Below, in pieces: positions 53,250 through 61,966 of a DNA stretch of 64,000 nucleotides (its first letter is position 1; each line of letters begins with the position of its first letter). Source of the DNA: CAVSMC01 sp963798655 (GTDB lineage Bacteria; Pseudomonadota; Gammaproteobacteria; Burkholderiales; Casimicrobiaceae); assembly GCA_963798655.1 (NCBI GenBank), contig CAWCUH010000007.1:124001-188000 (forward strand). Reading direction: 5' to 3'. The translations under genes and the position numbers were made by a program. The notes beneath the pieces were generated by a model, which worked only from the letters and a program-made list of their open reading frames with translations, ran no database searches and was not told the origin of the DNA.

Positions 53250-55702
53250 CTATCGCGCCGCAGGATCTGCCAGCGTCGGCACCGCCTGCGCGGCGACGGG
53301 CCGGCGCGACTGCAGCTTGATGAACTGGATGTTGTCGTCGTACGACTTCGCCGGATCAAGCACGTTGCCCTTCGGCGTGCTGTATTCGAGGTACAGGTTG
53401 TCGTCGGTCGAAACCCAATACTTCGCCGGTACCGGCAGCGAAGTCAGCAGGTTGTCGGTGCGGTCCGGATCGAGCAGCAGCATGTCGGCAAGCACCGCGG
53501 GATCGCTTCCGAACACTGCGAGCAACGGCTCCCAGCGACGCCGTGTCGCGCAATAGCTGGAGGTTCTGCGCGGTCGGCAACGCCTGGGCGCTGTTGGACG
53601 CCACGATGACGCCCTGACGCCCGATCAGATACAGCCAGACGTAACGAAACTCCGCGCGTACCGATCCAAGCACGCGCAGAACGTCCTCGCGGCTCATGTG
53701 ATGCAACTGCACCCACTGCTGGAGGACGCCGTCCTGGTTCAGGCGCTGCCGCGCGAGATGGTAGAACTCCCGGTTGTAGACGGATGCAGCGCCCGCGAAC
53801 CAGATCGACGAAATCTCGGCACCGATCAGGTCGTACTTCTGCTCCTGCAGCAGCAGGTAGTTGCGTCCGTCGGTGATATACGTACGGACACCGGGCTTCG
53901 CCGTGACTCCGCCATTGACGGTGCCGAAATGCTGGTCCGCGAGCCGGACGATGTCGGCGCTGAGGTCCACGATGTCGACGTGCTTGTAGCCCGCTTCGTG
54001 CAGCGTTCGTGCGCTGACGCCAGTGCCGTAGCCGATGACGAGCGCGTTGTCCCGGCGACCGGTGTGCAGCAACGGGGCGAGCGCAAACCCGAGCTGCGCC
54101 TGCATCTCGCCCTGGTTGGCGTCGTTGCCCTGAAACTTCCCGTTGGTGAGCAGCGTGTGAAGCGCGGGCAGGTTCTGTCGCTCCATCCGCGCAACGGAGG
54201 TCAACCCGCCGTCGATGCTTTCTGCGTGATCGATGATCTTGCCGAAGTTCGCGGCGGCGAAATAGACGTTCGCGCCGGACGCGAGATTGTCGTAATTGAA
54301 CGACGCCGGCTGAACCGCCAGCAGCACCACGGCGACGCCGGCCGGCGCCCACGCAACCGGACGCCGCGCGCGCGATGATGACGCGATTGCGATCGCGCCA
54401 AGCACCATGCACGTCACCGCCAGAATCTGAACGGTGCGAAGCGCCCCGACCATCGGCAGCAGCACGAAGCCGCCAAGGAGCACGCCGGCGATGTTGCCGA
54501 GCGTATTCAGCGCAGCGGCGCGTCCGAGCGCAGCGATCGTGCGCCCGCGGCTGCCGCGCCCGATGCATTCCATCGCGATCGGATAGATCGCGCCGATGAA
54601 GACCGCGGGCGGGAACATCGCGAGCCAGCAGACAACCCCTCGGACGACCTCGCGCGAGCTGAAATCGCGCACGAGGGGATACCCGGCGAAGCTCCCGAAA
54701 TACACCGGCATGCTGTCCCACAGGAACACGCCGCCGAGAATCACGACGGCGAGTGCGAATTCGAGCCATCCGAGCAGCACGAGAACCAGTTGCCTGCGCT
54801 GCAGCATGCGTCTCGCGCATTCGGCACCAACGCCGAGCCCGAGCAGGAACGTGAACAACATCAGCGAGAACGCGTACGTGCTGTTGCCCGCGACGACGGC
54901 CAAAAGATGAATGTAGATCGTTTCGAGCGCAAGCGTGACGATGCCGCCAATCCCGAGCACGGCGAGCGCTATCGCACCAACCGTTGCGCGGGAGCGACCC
55001 TCGACCGCCGCATCCGAGCTGTCCGGCGCGGCGTGCTCTTGATGCGCACCGCTGCGGCTGCCAGCGGCGCGCACCGACGTGCGCTTGTGAAGCTCGATCG
55101 CAAGGAGCGCAACGATGAAGCTCAACGCGACCGCGCCGAGCGTCGTCTTTGCGATACCGAGTGCCGGAATGACCGCGTAGCCCACGAGCAGCGCGCCGAG
55201 TGCCGCGCCACCGGTGTTCGCCGCGTACAGCACGGCGACGGACCGCCCGAGACCGTAGGCGCGCTGTTCGAAGAATCGCGCGAGAACTGGCAGCGTCATC
55301 CCCATCAGGATCGTCGGCGTCATCAGCCCCGCGACACCGAGCACGACGCGAAACACCGTGAGAATCTGCGCGTCGGGCGCCGTGCCTGCCGGCCAGATGC
55401 ACGTACGCGCCTTGAATGCCGCTGAAGACGAGCGGCGTCACCGCGCAATACACGCCGATGCCGAGCTCGCAGAACGCATACAGAACGAGAGGGTTGTCGC
55501 GCGAGGCGGCGAGGCGCCCGCCGAGCCATGCGCCGATCGCCATGCCGCCCATGTACGTCGCGAGCACCGTGTACATCGCGGTCGCCGTGCTGCCGAACGT
55601 CAGCGCGAGCGATTTCGAGAACACGACCTCGTACATGAGCCCGGCGAACCCGGACAGCACGAACATGATCGCGACGGTGCGCACTTCCGGCGCCGCGCGC
55701 AC
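53250..55702 (-). CDS. Membrane-fused spermidine synthase-like protein, two frameshifts
   Basis: About 815 residues when corrected. The N-terminal 400 are MFS-like membrane helices (FVLSGFAGLMYEVVFSKSLA, YMGGMAIGAWLGGRLAASRD, MTPTILMGMTLPVLARFFEQ). The C-terminal 300 form a polyamine synthase-like Rossmann domain (NALVIGYGTGVSARTLHEAG, VDIVDLSADIVRLADQHF, VRTYITDGRNYLLLQEQKYD, LIGAEISSIWFAG). The substrate is unknown: such fusions need not make spermidine. Breaks at about 55385 and 53538 (extra bases in AGGC and GGG runs). The 5' end overlaps the PAP2-like gene. Confidence 0.8.
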
Positions 55703-57000
55703 AGCGCGCGACGTCGGCGTCGATTCTCAACCGGCTCGCCGGCGCTGCGCCGGAAGTTGCGCATGACAGGCCCATAAAGCCACGCACTCGCAGCGAGCGT
55801 CGCCGCAATGGCGAGCCAGGCGAGCCCGGGAACCGCCTCGAACACGGGAACGGCCACGCGCAGCGCGATCACCCACGCGAGCCAGAGCGAGAGCCCGCCG
55901 AGCACCGCGCGTTTGCGCACGGCATCTGCCCATGGCGACGTGTCGATCACGAGCGCCTGTACCGCGACGATGATCGGAACGGCGACGATGAGATCGATGA
56001 GGTAGTGCTCGCCCATCGCCATCGTCGCGACGAAATTCAGCACGAGCAGCGCGGTGAAGAGCGCGGTGATCCAACGGTTACCGAGTACGCGCGCATTGAG
56101 CCAGAGCAGTAGCGCCCAGCCGAAATGCATCGACGGAACTCCATTGCGCGGATAGGGCGCGAGTCGAACGAGGTCCAGCGGAAACTGGCCGACGTCAGCG
56201 ACGGAGCCGGGAAATCCGGCCATCAGATATCTCGGACCGGTCACCGGCATGAAGTGGTAGCCGACCATCGCGACGACCGCGGCGACGACGAAGGCGGCGA
56301 GCAGATTGACCGACCGGCGGTCGGGACGGGCGAGCTGCGCTCCGTACAGGACGGCGAACGTGAGTGGCAGAACGTTGTACGCCGCATGCAGCACCGCCAT
56401 CATCCCGGGGACCGATTGCGCCCACGATGCCAGGGCGACGCTCGGCTGAAAACCGAGCGTCGATTCGAAGTGATACAGATACGCGTCGTACGTGCCGGGA
56501 TGAAGCGAGGTCGCGATGTCGAGATACGCGCCGGGCGTGTAGGCGAGGAGCAGGATACCGACCGACGTGAACAGCATGCCGTCGAGCTTCTTGCGATAAG
56601 CGTCCGCCGCGCCGCCGATGTACCGGTCCCATAGCATCCGGCCGAGCGCCGGATAGCCGAGCGCAAAGCCCAGAGTCCCGAACGCAAGCAGGTTCTGGTC
56701 GACCTGCGGATACATCGAGCGCAGCAGCGCGAAATACGCGACCGGCGCAAGCACGAGTCCGGGCACCATGACGGGCAGCAGCCGGCGCCAACCGGGTTGC
56801 GCGAACGCATACATGAACGCGAAGCACCATCCGAAATAGCCGAACACGACGAGCACGCTGCCGACGTCGGCCTCGAGCGCCCCGGTGATCGTCGTCGCGA
56901 CGGCGAAGCGTGCGATGCCGAGGGCCGCGGCGACAACGCCGAGCAGGAAAACCAGCGTCGCGAATCGCAGAAGGTTGGGATCGTTGTGTTTTGCAAACAT
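55600..57000 (-). CDS. PAP2-like membrane phosphatase/inositolphosphotransferase family protein
   Basis: 466 residues from ATG 57000, with about eleven helices. The family core is visible: YHFMPVTGPRYLMAGFPGSV, PYPRNGVPSMHFGWALLLWL (the SMH motif) and MAMGEHYLIDLIVAVPIIVA (the catalytic His region). Such proteins dephosphorylate or transfer lipid-linked phosphates. The final 35 residues after VMRNFRRSAGEPVENR run 103 bases into the next gene, are Arg/Cys-rich and look like an artefact of a frame break near 55730. It probably forms an operon with the following gene. Confidence 0.78.
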   Translation of the reverse strand: MFAKHNDPNLLRFATLVFLLGVVAAALGIARFAVATTITGALEADVGSVLVVFGYFGWCFAFMYAFAQPGWRRLLPVMVPGLVLAPVAYFALLRSMYPQVDQNLLAFGTLGFALGYPALGRMLWDRYIGGAADAYRKKLDGMLFTSVGILLLAYTPGAYLDIATSLHPGTYDAYLYHFESTLGFQPSVALASWAQSVPGMMAVLHAAYNVLPLTFAVLYGAQLARPDRRSVNLLAAFVVAAVVAMVGYHFMPVTGPRYLMAGFPGSVADVGQFPLDLVRLAPYPRNGVPSMHFGWALLLWLNARVLGNRWITALFTALLVLNFVATMAMGEHYLIDLIVAVPIIVAVQALVIDTSPWADAVRKRAVLGGLSLWLAWVIALRVAVPVFEAVPGLAWLAIAATLAASAWLYGPVMRNFRRSAGEPVENRRRRRALCARRRKCAPSRSCSCCPGSPGSCTRSCSRNRSR

Positions 57001-57152
57001 CAGGAGTCCGCCTTCGTTGTGACGCTCCAATGCAAGCATCCAACTTCGGTGCCGCCGGAAGGGAAGCAAGGAACGGGACCTTTCTTCCGCTGCTCGGTCG
57101 CCGCGAGACAGCGCTTCGAATCGGGAACTTCTGACCGCGAGGGAAATGAAAA

Positions 57153-57173
57153 GGGCCGCCTTTTGGGCGGCCC
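57153..57173 (-). terminator. Terminator downstream of the pilin gene
   Basis: On the minus strand GGGCCGCC-CAAAA-GGCGGCCC (stem of eight) is followed by TTTTC. It lies 51 bases after the pilin stop at 57224 and before the PAP2-like gene. Confidence 0.88.
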
Positions 57174-57223
57174 TCGTTGACGTTAAGCGGCAGGAAGGAA
57201 AGGGCGCCGCCGGTCCGATTGAA

Positions 57224-57678
57224 TCAACGGCACGCGGCCGGGCGATGCTTTGCCAGAACGTTACCGCCTGTGCAGTCCCAGACGATTGAGCCCGGCTGCA
57301 GCGTCGGTACGTAAGTGACGTTCTTGGAGTCGATCAGCGACGAAACGGCCGGTGCCGCCTTGTACGTGATCGTCATGATGCCGTCAGCGACGTCCACGGA
57401 TCGTCACATAGTTACCTTGAGTGTCTGTGGCGTGCGCAGGAATTTCGGCCGCGGCCGGCCGGCGGCGCCGGTTGTCGCAACCCGTCAGTCGTTCCGAGCT
57501 GGTTCGCGCAATTGCCGATCGGCGTCTTCAGGCCGTCGGCCAGGCTCATGCCTTCGCTCACCTGCGAGCGCGCGATGTAGTCCTGGTATTGCGGGATCGC
57601 GATGGCGGCAAGGATGCCGATGATGGCGACGACGATCATCAACTCGATGAGCGTGAAGCCCTGTTGGATACGTCTCAT
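57224..57678 (-). CDS. pilA: Type IV pilin, two frameshifts
   Basis: Major-pilin-like protein. The start MRRIQQGFTLIELMIVVAII has the prepilin peptidase site (G before FTLIE) and the hydrophobic assembly helix GILAAIAIPQYQDYIARSQV. Corrected, the protein has about 150 residues. The body continues SEGMSLADGLKTPIGNCANQ, EIPAHATDTQGNYVTI, VDVADGIMTITYKAAPAVS and ends PGSIVWDCTGGNVLAKHRPA followed by ACR; the last two cysteines form the usual C-terminal disulfide loop. One extra base is needed at about 57455 and one at about 57404. A sigma-54 promoter and a terminator bracket it. Confidence 0.88.
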
Positions 57679-57746
57679 ATTTGCATCTCCAATTGTTGGT
57701 TGACCCGAAACCCGACCCTCGCACCCAGCGATGCTGTCATCAGTGC

Positions 57747-57763
57747 AGCAACCGGTATGCCAA
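57747..57763 (-). promoter_or_regulatory. pilA: Sigma-54 promoter of the pilin gene
   Basis: On the minus strand TTGGCATACCGGTTGCT has GG and GC exactly 12 bases apart, matching the -24/-12 consensus TGGCAC-N5-TTGC. It gives a leader of about 55-60 bases to the pilin ATG. Pilin genes driven by RpoN with PilSR-type regulators are well known; no pilS or pilR gene is in the window. Confidence 0.82.
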
Positions 57764-57984
57764 CGGGATGGAAAGCTTTACCGAGCGTCGTCGAATGGCG
57801 ACAAGTCTTTGTTTGCGCGGCGCTATTTTTTTTGGTCTGGCCGACGAACGGCGGTCGGCACCGAACCAGCGGCCGCCGAGCCGATTAGCGATCGTTCGGC
57901 AACCGACGTATAGCGAGAGGTGAGGGTGACGCGCAGCGGCAGTGTTCGCGCCGCATTGTGACGTGTTGCGTACAGGGCGTTCGA

Positions 57985-58083
57985 GACACTGGGTCCCCGC
58001 GTTCGCGGGGACGACGAGCAAAACCGCGTTCGCGGGGAGACGAACCAAAGTCACTGGGTCCCCGCGTTCGCGGGCACGACGAG
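57985..58083. repeat. Family B repeats, tandem cluster (copy 3)
   Basis: Two full copies, GACACTGGGTCCCCGCGTTC...GGGGACGACGA at 57985-58017 and TCACTGGGTCCCCGCGTTCG...CACGACGAG at 58051-58083, sit either side of a partial copy (58026-58043, GCGTTCGCGGGGAGACGAA). The second full copy encodes the C-terminal VVPANAGTQ of the FHA protein. Confidence 0.9.
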
Positions 58084-58956
58084 CTGCAGCTTCGCGCCGG
58101 CGATCTCGATCTCGTCGCCTGCCTTGAGCGCGACGCCGGCATCCGCGACCGGCTTGCCGTTCACGAGCGCGGTCGTGTTCGCTTCGAGCGGCACGAGCAT
58201 GAAGCCATCGGGCAGCTTGCGCACGGCGGCGACCGCGACGCCGACGCGCCCGACGGTCGTCTCGTCCTTCAGCAGCGGCACGGTGCGCCCGGCGTTCGGG
58301 CCCGTGAGCACCTTGATCGACGGCATCGGCGGCAGCGATTGCGTCAGCTCGGGATCCGGTGGGCTCGGCGCGTGCACCGGCGACGACCCGACGACGCCCG
58401 GCCGTGCGTGCACGACGTGCAGCGGCGGCATTGCGCGCACCGGCTGCGGCTCGGGGCTCGTCATCGAATCGATCTCGGCCGACACCTGCATGCCCGATAT
58501 GCCCCGGTCGAGCTCCTTCGCGAGCGCATCCATCTCCTTGCTCGAGCGCGTTTCGGCACGCGCGGCGCCGCCGGCGATGATCGGCCGCTGCACCGGCTGC
58601 ACGCGCTCGTCGAGCGATCGCATGTTGAGCTTGCCGAGCGCGGCCGGCAGCGGCTCGTAGCGCTCGTCGTTGTCGACGAGGTAGACGAGCTTCTGCTTGC
58701 CGATGTCGATCTGGTCGTGATCGCGCAGGAAATGCTTGGCGACCGCCTTGCCGTTCACGAGCGTGCCGTTGGTGCTGCCGAGGTCCTCGAGGAACGAGTC
58801 GGCGAGGATCGTCACGACAGCCGCGTGCTCGCCGCTTACCGCGGGGTACGGCAGGCAGACGTCGTTGTCGGGGCGGCGGCCGATGGTGAGCCGTTCGCGA
58901 TCGAGCGGCACGTCGAGCGTCGAATTGTCCGCCATGATCACCACGAGCTTCGCCAT
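58051..58956 (-). CDS. FHA-domain protein
   Basis: A phosphothreonine-reading signalling protein of 301 residues without signal peptide. The first FHA domain (1-90) is canonical: LTIGRRPDNDVCLPYPAVSG with EHAAVV, then LEDLGSTNGTLVNG. A Pro-rich linker of about 120 residues follows. A second, degenerate FHA-like domain is at about 215-295 (TTVGRVGVAVAAVRKLPDGF, NTTALVNGKPVADAG). The last nine residues (VVPANAGTQ) come from a family B repeat. It ends the PP2C-FHA unit: the phosphatase gene stops four bases before its start, so the pair should control a Ser/Thr phosphorylation signal. Confidence 0.88.
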   Translation of the reverse strand: MAKLVVIMADNSTLDVPLDRERLTIGRRPDNDVCLPYPAVSGEHAAVVTILADSFLEDLGSTNGTLVNGKAVAKHFLRDHDQIDIGKQKLVYLVDNDERYEPLPAALGKLNMRSLDERVQPVQRPIIAGGAARAETRSSKEMDALAKELDRGISGMQVSAEIDSMTSPEPQPVRAMPPLHVVHARPGVVGSSPVHAPSPPDPELTQSLPPMPSIKVLTGPNAGRTVPLLKDETTVGRVGVAVAAVRKLPDGFMLVPLEANTTALVNGKPVADAGVALKAGDEIEIAGAKLQLVVPANAGTQ

Positions 58957-58960
58957 CGCA

Positions 58961-59782
58961 TCAGGCCTTGTCGTTCTTCTTCGCGAGCCAGCGCTGCACC
59001 CAGCCCGACTGCGGAAGGAACTCGGCGGGCACGCGCACGAGCACGACCGAGATGTTGTCGCGGCCGCCGTTCTGGTTCGCGAGGTCGACCAGCTCGGCCG
59101 CCGCGAGCGCGAGGTCGCCGCGCTTGTCGTCGACGACCGTGTGCACGACTTCCGGGTCGACCATGTCGGTGAGCCCGTCCGAGCACAGCAAGTAGACGTC
59201 GTTCGACTCGACGCGATACTCGACGATATCCGCCGGCACGATGGCCTCGATGCCGAGCGCGCGCGTCACGAGGTTCTTGTTGAGCGAATACTTCGCCTGC
59301 TCGACGGTGAGCACGCCGCTGTCGATCTGCTCCTGCAGCAGCGAATGGTCGTGCGTGAGCTGCTCGAACTTCTCGCCGCGCAAGCGGTAGCAGCGCGAGT
59401 CGCCGATGTGCCCGATCGACACGCGGGCGCCGCAGAACACCGCGGCGACGATCGTCGTGCCCATCCCGGCGCACTCCGGCCGCTGCTGCGCGGCCTCGTA
59501 GATCCCCTTGTTCGCGGCGGCGATCTGCTGCTGCAACAGCAGCGCGGCGTGCGTAAGGCCGGACGTGACGTCGACCTTGGAGAGCTCGCGGCCCGAGTTG
59601 AGCTCGGGCAGCATGCCGTTGGTGATGACGTTCACCGCGATGCCGCTCGCCACCTCGCCGGCGTTGTATCCGCCCATGCCGTCGGCCAGCACGGCGATGC
59701 CGGCCTCGGCGTCGACGAACACCGTGTCCTCGTTGTGCGAGCGGACCATGCCGGGATGCGAAAGAGCGGCGGAATCGAGCAT
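58961..59782 (-). CDS. PP2C-family protein serine/threonine phosphatase
   Basis: Metal-dependent phosphatase of 273 residues from ATG 59782; an in-frame GTG at 59812 is an alternative. All PPM motifs are seen: MVRSHNEDTVFVDAEAGIAV, LADGMGGYNAGEVASGIAVN, SIGHIGDSRCYRLRGEKFEQ, YLLCSDGLTDMVD and QNGGRDNISVVLVRV, giving the metal-binding aspartates. Directly followed by the FHA gene, a common bacterial signalling pair, though no Ser/Thr kinase gene is in the window. Confidence 0.93.
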   Translation of the reverse strand: MLDSAALSHPGMVRSHNEDTVFVDAEAGIAVLADGMGGYNAGEVASGIAVNVITNGMLPELNSGRELSKVDVTSGLTHAALLLQQQIAAANKGIYEAAQQRPECAGMGTTIVAAVFCGARVSIGHIGDSRCYRLRGEKFEQLTHDHSLLQEQIDSGVLTVEQAKYSLNKNLVTRALGIEAIVPADIVEYRVESNDVYLLCSDGLTDMVDPEVVHTVVDDKRGDLALAAAELVDLANQNGGRDNISVVLVRVPAEFLPQSGWVQRWLAKKNDKA

Positions 59783-59888
59783 GGCGTTGTCGGGGGTCGC
59801 GGACGAGCGCACGGGCGACGCGCCCGGAGGTGCGCAAGTTTAACCGGGAATCACGGTGGCGGCGAAGAGTGCGCGCGCACGGTTCGTG

Positions 59889-59919
59889 TCGTCGCCGCGA
59901 ACGCCGGGACCCCGTGTCG
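59889..59919 (-). repeat. Family B repeat, degenerate copy 4
   Basis: GTCGTCGCCGCGAACGCCGG-GACCCCGTGTCG resembles the reverse complement of family B with several changes; the stem is imperfect. It lies between the PP2C and TerC genes. Confidence 0.65.
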
Positions 59920-59967
59920 TTCACAACGTGACGACGCGCTCGATTGCGCTTCGCGGGATGGCGTCGA

Positions 59968-60657
59968 TCAATCCGCAGCCGCTTCACCGCGCTGGCGGCG
60001 GGTGATCCACAGGCCGATCGCCACGACGAGCACGACGCCGACGATCGGCGCGACGACGTGGAGGTATTTCGCGTGCGCGAGAATCCAGCCCTTCACCGCG
60101 GCGTCCTCGACGGCCATCTCGCCCGCGATGTAGCCGAGCAAGCCCCCGCCGGCGATCACGAGCCACGGCATCCGCTGGATCAGCCTCATGATGATCTGCG
60201 CGCCGAGCACGACGAGCGGAATGCTGACGACGAGGCCGAAGGCGAGCAGCAGCACGCTGCCCTTCGCCGCACCGGCGACGCCGATCACGTTGTCGATGCT
60301 CATCACGAGGTCGGCGAGGATCACCGTCTTCACGGCAGCCATCAGCTTGTCGCTCGACTCGATCTCGTGGTCGCCGTCGTCGTCCTCGGCGATCAGCTTC
60401 ACACCGATCCACACGAGCAGCGCCGCGCCGACGAGCTGAAGGTACGGCAGCGTCAGCAGCGTTACGGCGAAGAACGTCAGGATGATGCGCAACACGACGG
60501 CGCCGACGATGCCCCACAGGATGCCGAGCTTGCGCTGGCGCGCCGACAGGTTGCGGCAGGCGAGCGCGATGACAACCGCGTTGTCGCCGGACAACAGGAT
60601 GTTGATGACGATGATCTCGAACGCCGCGAGCCAGAACTGCGGCGCGAAGACCTCCAC
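59968..60657 (-). CDS. TerC/YjbE-family integral membrane protein
   Basis: 229 residues from the GTG at 60657, chosen because GAGGAG lies nine bases upstream. About seven helices. The paired TerC motifs with membrane acidic residues are INILLSGDNAVVIALACRN and ILADLVMSIDNVIGVAGAAK. Family members are linked to metal ion (manganese) export and tellurium resistance. The cytoplasmic loop after helix 3 is acidic (AEDDDGDHEIESSD). It follows sucD by 23 bases on the same strand. Confidence 0.88.
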   Translation of the reverse strand: MEVFAPQFWLAAFEIIVINILLSGDNAVVIALACRNLSARQRKLGILWGIVGAVVLRIILTFFAVTLLTLPYLQLVGAALLVWIGVKLIAEDDDGDHEIESSDKLMAAVKTVILADLVMSIDNVIGVAGAAKGSVLLLAFGLVVSIPLVVLGAQIIMRLIQRMPWLVIAGGGLLGYIAGEMAVEDAAVKGWILAHAKYLHVVAPIVGVVLVVAIGLWITRRQRGEAAAD

Positions 60658-60680
60658 CGGACGGCTCCTCGATGCGAGCG

Positions 60681-61556
60681 CTACAACACTGATTTCAGCA
60701 GCCGCCCCATCTCCGCGGGGTTGCGCGTCACCTTGATGCCGCACGCCTCCATCACCTCGAGCTTCTCCTGCGCCGTGCCCTTGCCGCCGGAGATGATCGC
60801 GCCGGCGTGACCCATTCTCTTGCCCGGCGGCGCGGTGACGCCGGCGATGAATCCGACGACCGGCTTCTTCATGTTCTCCTTCACCCAGCGCGCGGCGTTC
60901 TCCTCGTCGCTGCCGCCGATCTCGCCGATCATGATGACCGCTTCGGTCTGCGGGTCGTCGTTGAAGAGCTTCAGGATGTCGATGTGCTTCAGCCCGTTCA
61001 CCGGATCGCCGCCGATGCCGACGGCGGACGTCTGCCCGAGACCGAGATCGGTCAGCTGGCCGACCGCTTCGTAGGTGAGCGTGCCCGAGCGCGACACGAC
61101 GCCGATCGGCCCCTTGCGATGGATGTGGCCCGGCATGATCCCGATCTTCAGTTCATCGGGCGTGATGACTCCGGGGCAGTTCGGGCCGAGCAGCATGGTG
61201 CGCCGACCCTGCATCCTGTAGCGCGTGCGGATCATGTCGCGCACGGGAATGCCTTCGGTGATGCATACGACGAGATCGAGATCGGCGTCGACGGCCTCGT
61301 CGATTGCAGCCGCGGCGAACGGCGGCGGCACGTAGATCACCGAAACCGTCGCGCCGGTCTCCTTCTTCGCGTCGCGCACCGTGGCGTAGATCGGGATGCC
61401 CTCGAAGTCCTCGCCTGCCTTCTTCGGGTTCACGCCGGCGACGTAGCAATTGCGGCCGTTCGCGTAGTCGCGGCAGATGCGCGTGTGGAACTGGCCGGTC
61501 TTGCCGGTGATCCCCTGCGTGATGACCTTCGTGTCCTTGTTGATCAGGATGCTCAT
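60681..61556 (-). CDS. sucD: Succinyl-CoA synthetase, alpha subunit
   Basis: TCA-cycle enzyme making ATP/GTP from succinyl-CoA with SucC. 291 residues from ATG 61556 (MSILINKDTKVITQGITGKT). CoA-binding Rossmann part, then GPNCPGVITPDELKIGIMPG, and the phosphohistidine loop KRMGHAGAIISGGKGTAQEK. Its GAGG ribosome site (about 61565) is kept just inside the left end of the inserted GIY-YIG cassette. Confidence 0.97.
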   Translation of the reverse strand: MSILINKDTKVITQGITGKTGQFHTRICRDYANGRNCYVAGVNPKKAGEDFEGIPIYATVRDAKKETGATVSVIYVPPPFAAAAIDEAVDADLDLVVCITEGIPVRDMIRTRYRMQGRRTMLLGPNCPGVITPDELKIGIMPGHIHRKGPIGVVSRSGTLTYEAVGQLTDLGLGQTSAVGIGGDPVNGLKHIDILKLFNDDPQTEAVIMIGEIGGSDEENAARWVKENMKKPVVGFIAGVTAPPGKRMGHAGAIISGGKGTAQEKLEVMEACGIKVTRNPAEMGRLLKSVL

Positions 61557-61578
61557 TTTGTCGACCTCGCGATTGCGC

Positions 61579-61956
61579 TCGTCGTTCCCGCGAAAGCGGG
61601 AACCCAGTGTCTTTCCGGTCATTGCGTTATCTGGTCGTAAAGATCGGTCCAATACGGGTTCGCTGACTCTATAAGCTCGATCTTCCACGTCCGGTTCCAT
61701 TTCTTCATTTGCTTCTCGCGCGTGATTGCGCCGTCAGCGGAGTCGTGGCTTTCGTACCAAACCAGCTGCTTGACACCGTGCCGTTTCGTGAAGCCTTCGA
61801 CAATACTTTCTCTGTGCTCCCACACCCGTTTCACCAAATTCGACGTTACGCCGACGTAAAGCGTCCCATTTCGTCCGCTGGCGAGCATGTACACGTAGAA
61901 ATTCTTTTCCACGCAATTTGAAAGACACTGGGTTCCCGCTTTCGCGGGAACGACGA
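61579..61956. mobile_element. GIY-YIG cassette with 36-bp perfect inverted family B repeats, inserted between sucC and sucD
   Basis: Arms 61579-61614 and 61921-61956 are exact reverse complements over 36 bases, each itself a family B hairpin (TTCCCGC/GCGGGAA). They enclose a single GIY-YIG endonuclease gene and almost nothing else. The cassette (378 bases) starts 22 bases before sucD and ends 10 bases after sucC, so without it the sucC-sucD spacer would be about 32 bases. It reads on the same strand as sucCD. No clear target duplication is visible. Confidence 0.8.
61619..61912 (-). CDS. Small GIY-YIG nuclease-domain protein
   Basis: 97 residues from GTG 61912, a single GIY-YIG domain. The two signature blocks are FYVYMLASGRNGTLYVGVTS (Y-V-Y...Y-V-G), the arginine helix NLVKRVWEHRE, and the catalytic glutamate region GVKQLVWYESHDSADGAITR, ending EKQMKKWNRTWKIELIESAN. 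Stand-alone members of this size have no settled function. Its 5' end has no obvious ribosome-binding site, so it may be translated weakly within the sucCD message. Confidence 0.88.
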   Translation of the reverse strand: MEKNFYVYMLASGRNGTLYVGVTSNLVKRVWEHRESIVEGFTKRHGVKQLVWYESHDSADGAITREKQMKKWNRTWKIELIESANPYWTDLYDQITQ

Positions 61957-61966
61957 CCCGCTTTCC

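Noticed and set aside
61619..61912. Group I intron or classical homing endonuclease in sucCD
   Set aside because: The insertion is between genes, has no intron-like structure, and the protein is a minimal single-domain GIY-YIG without a DNA-binding extension.
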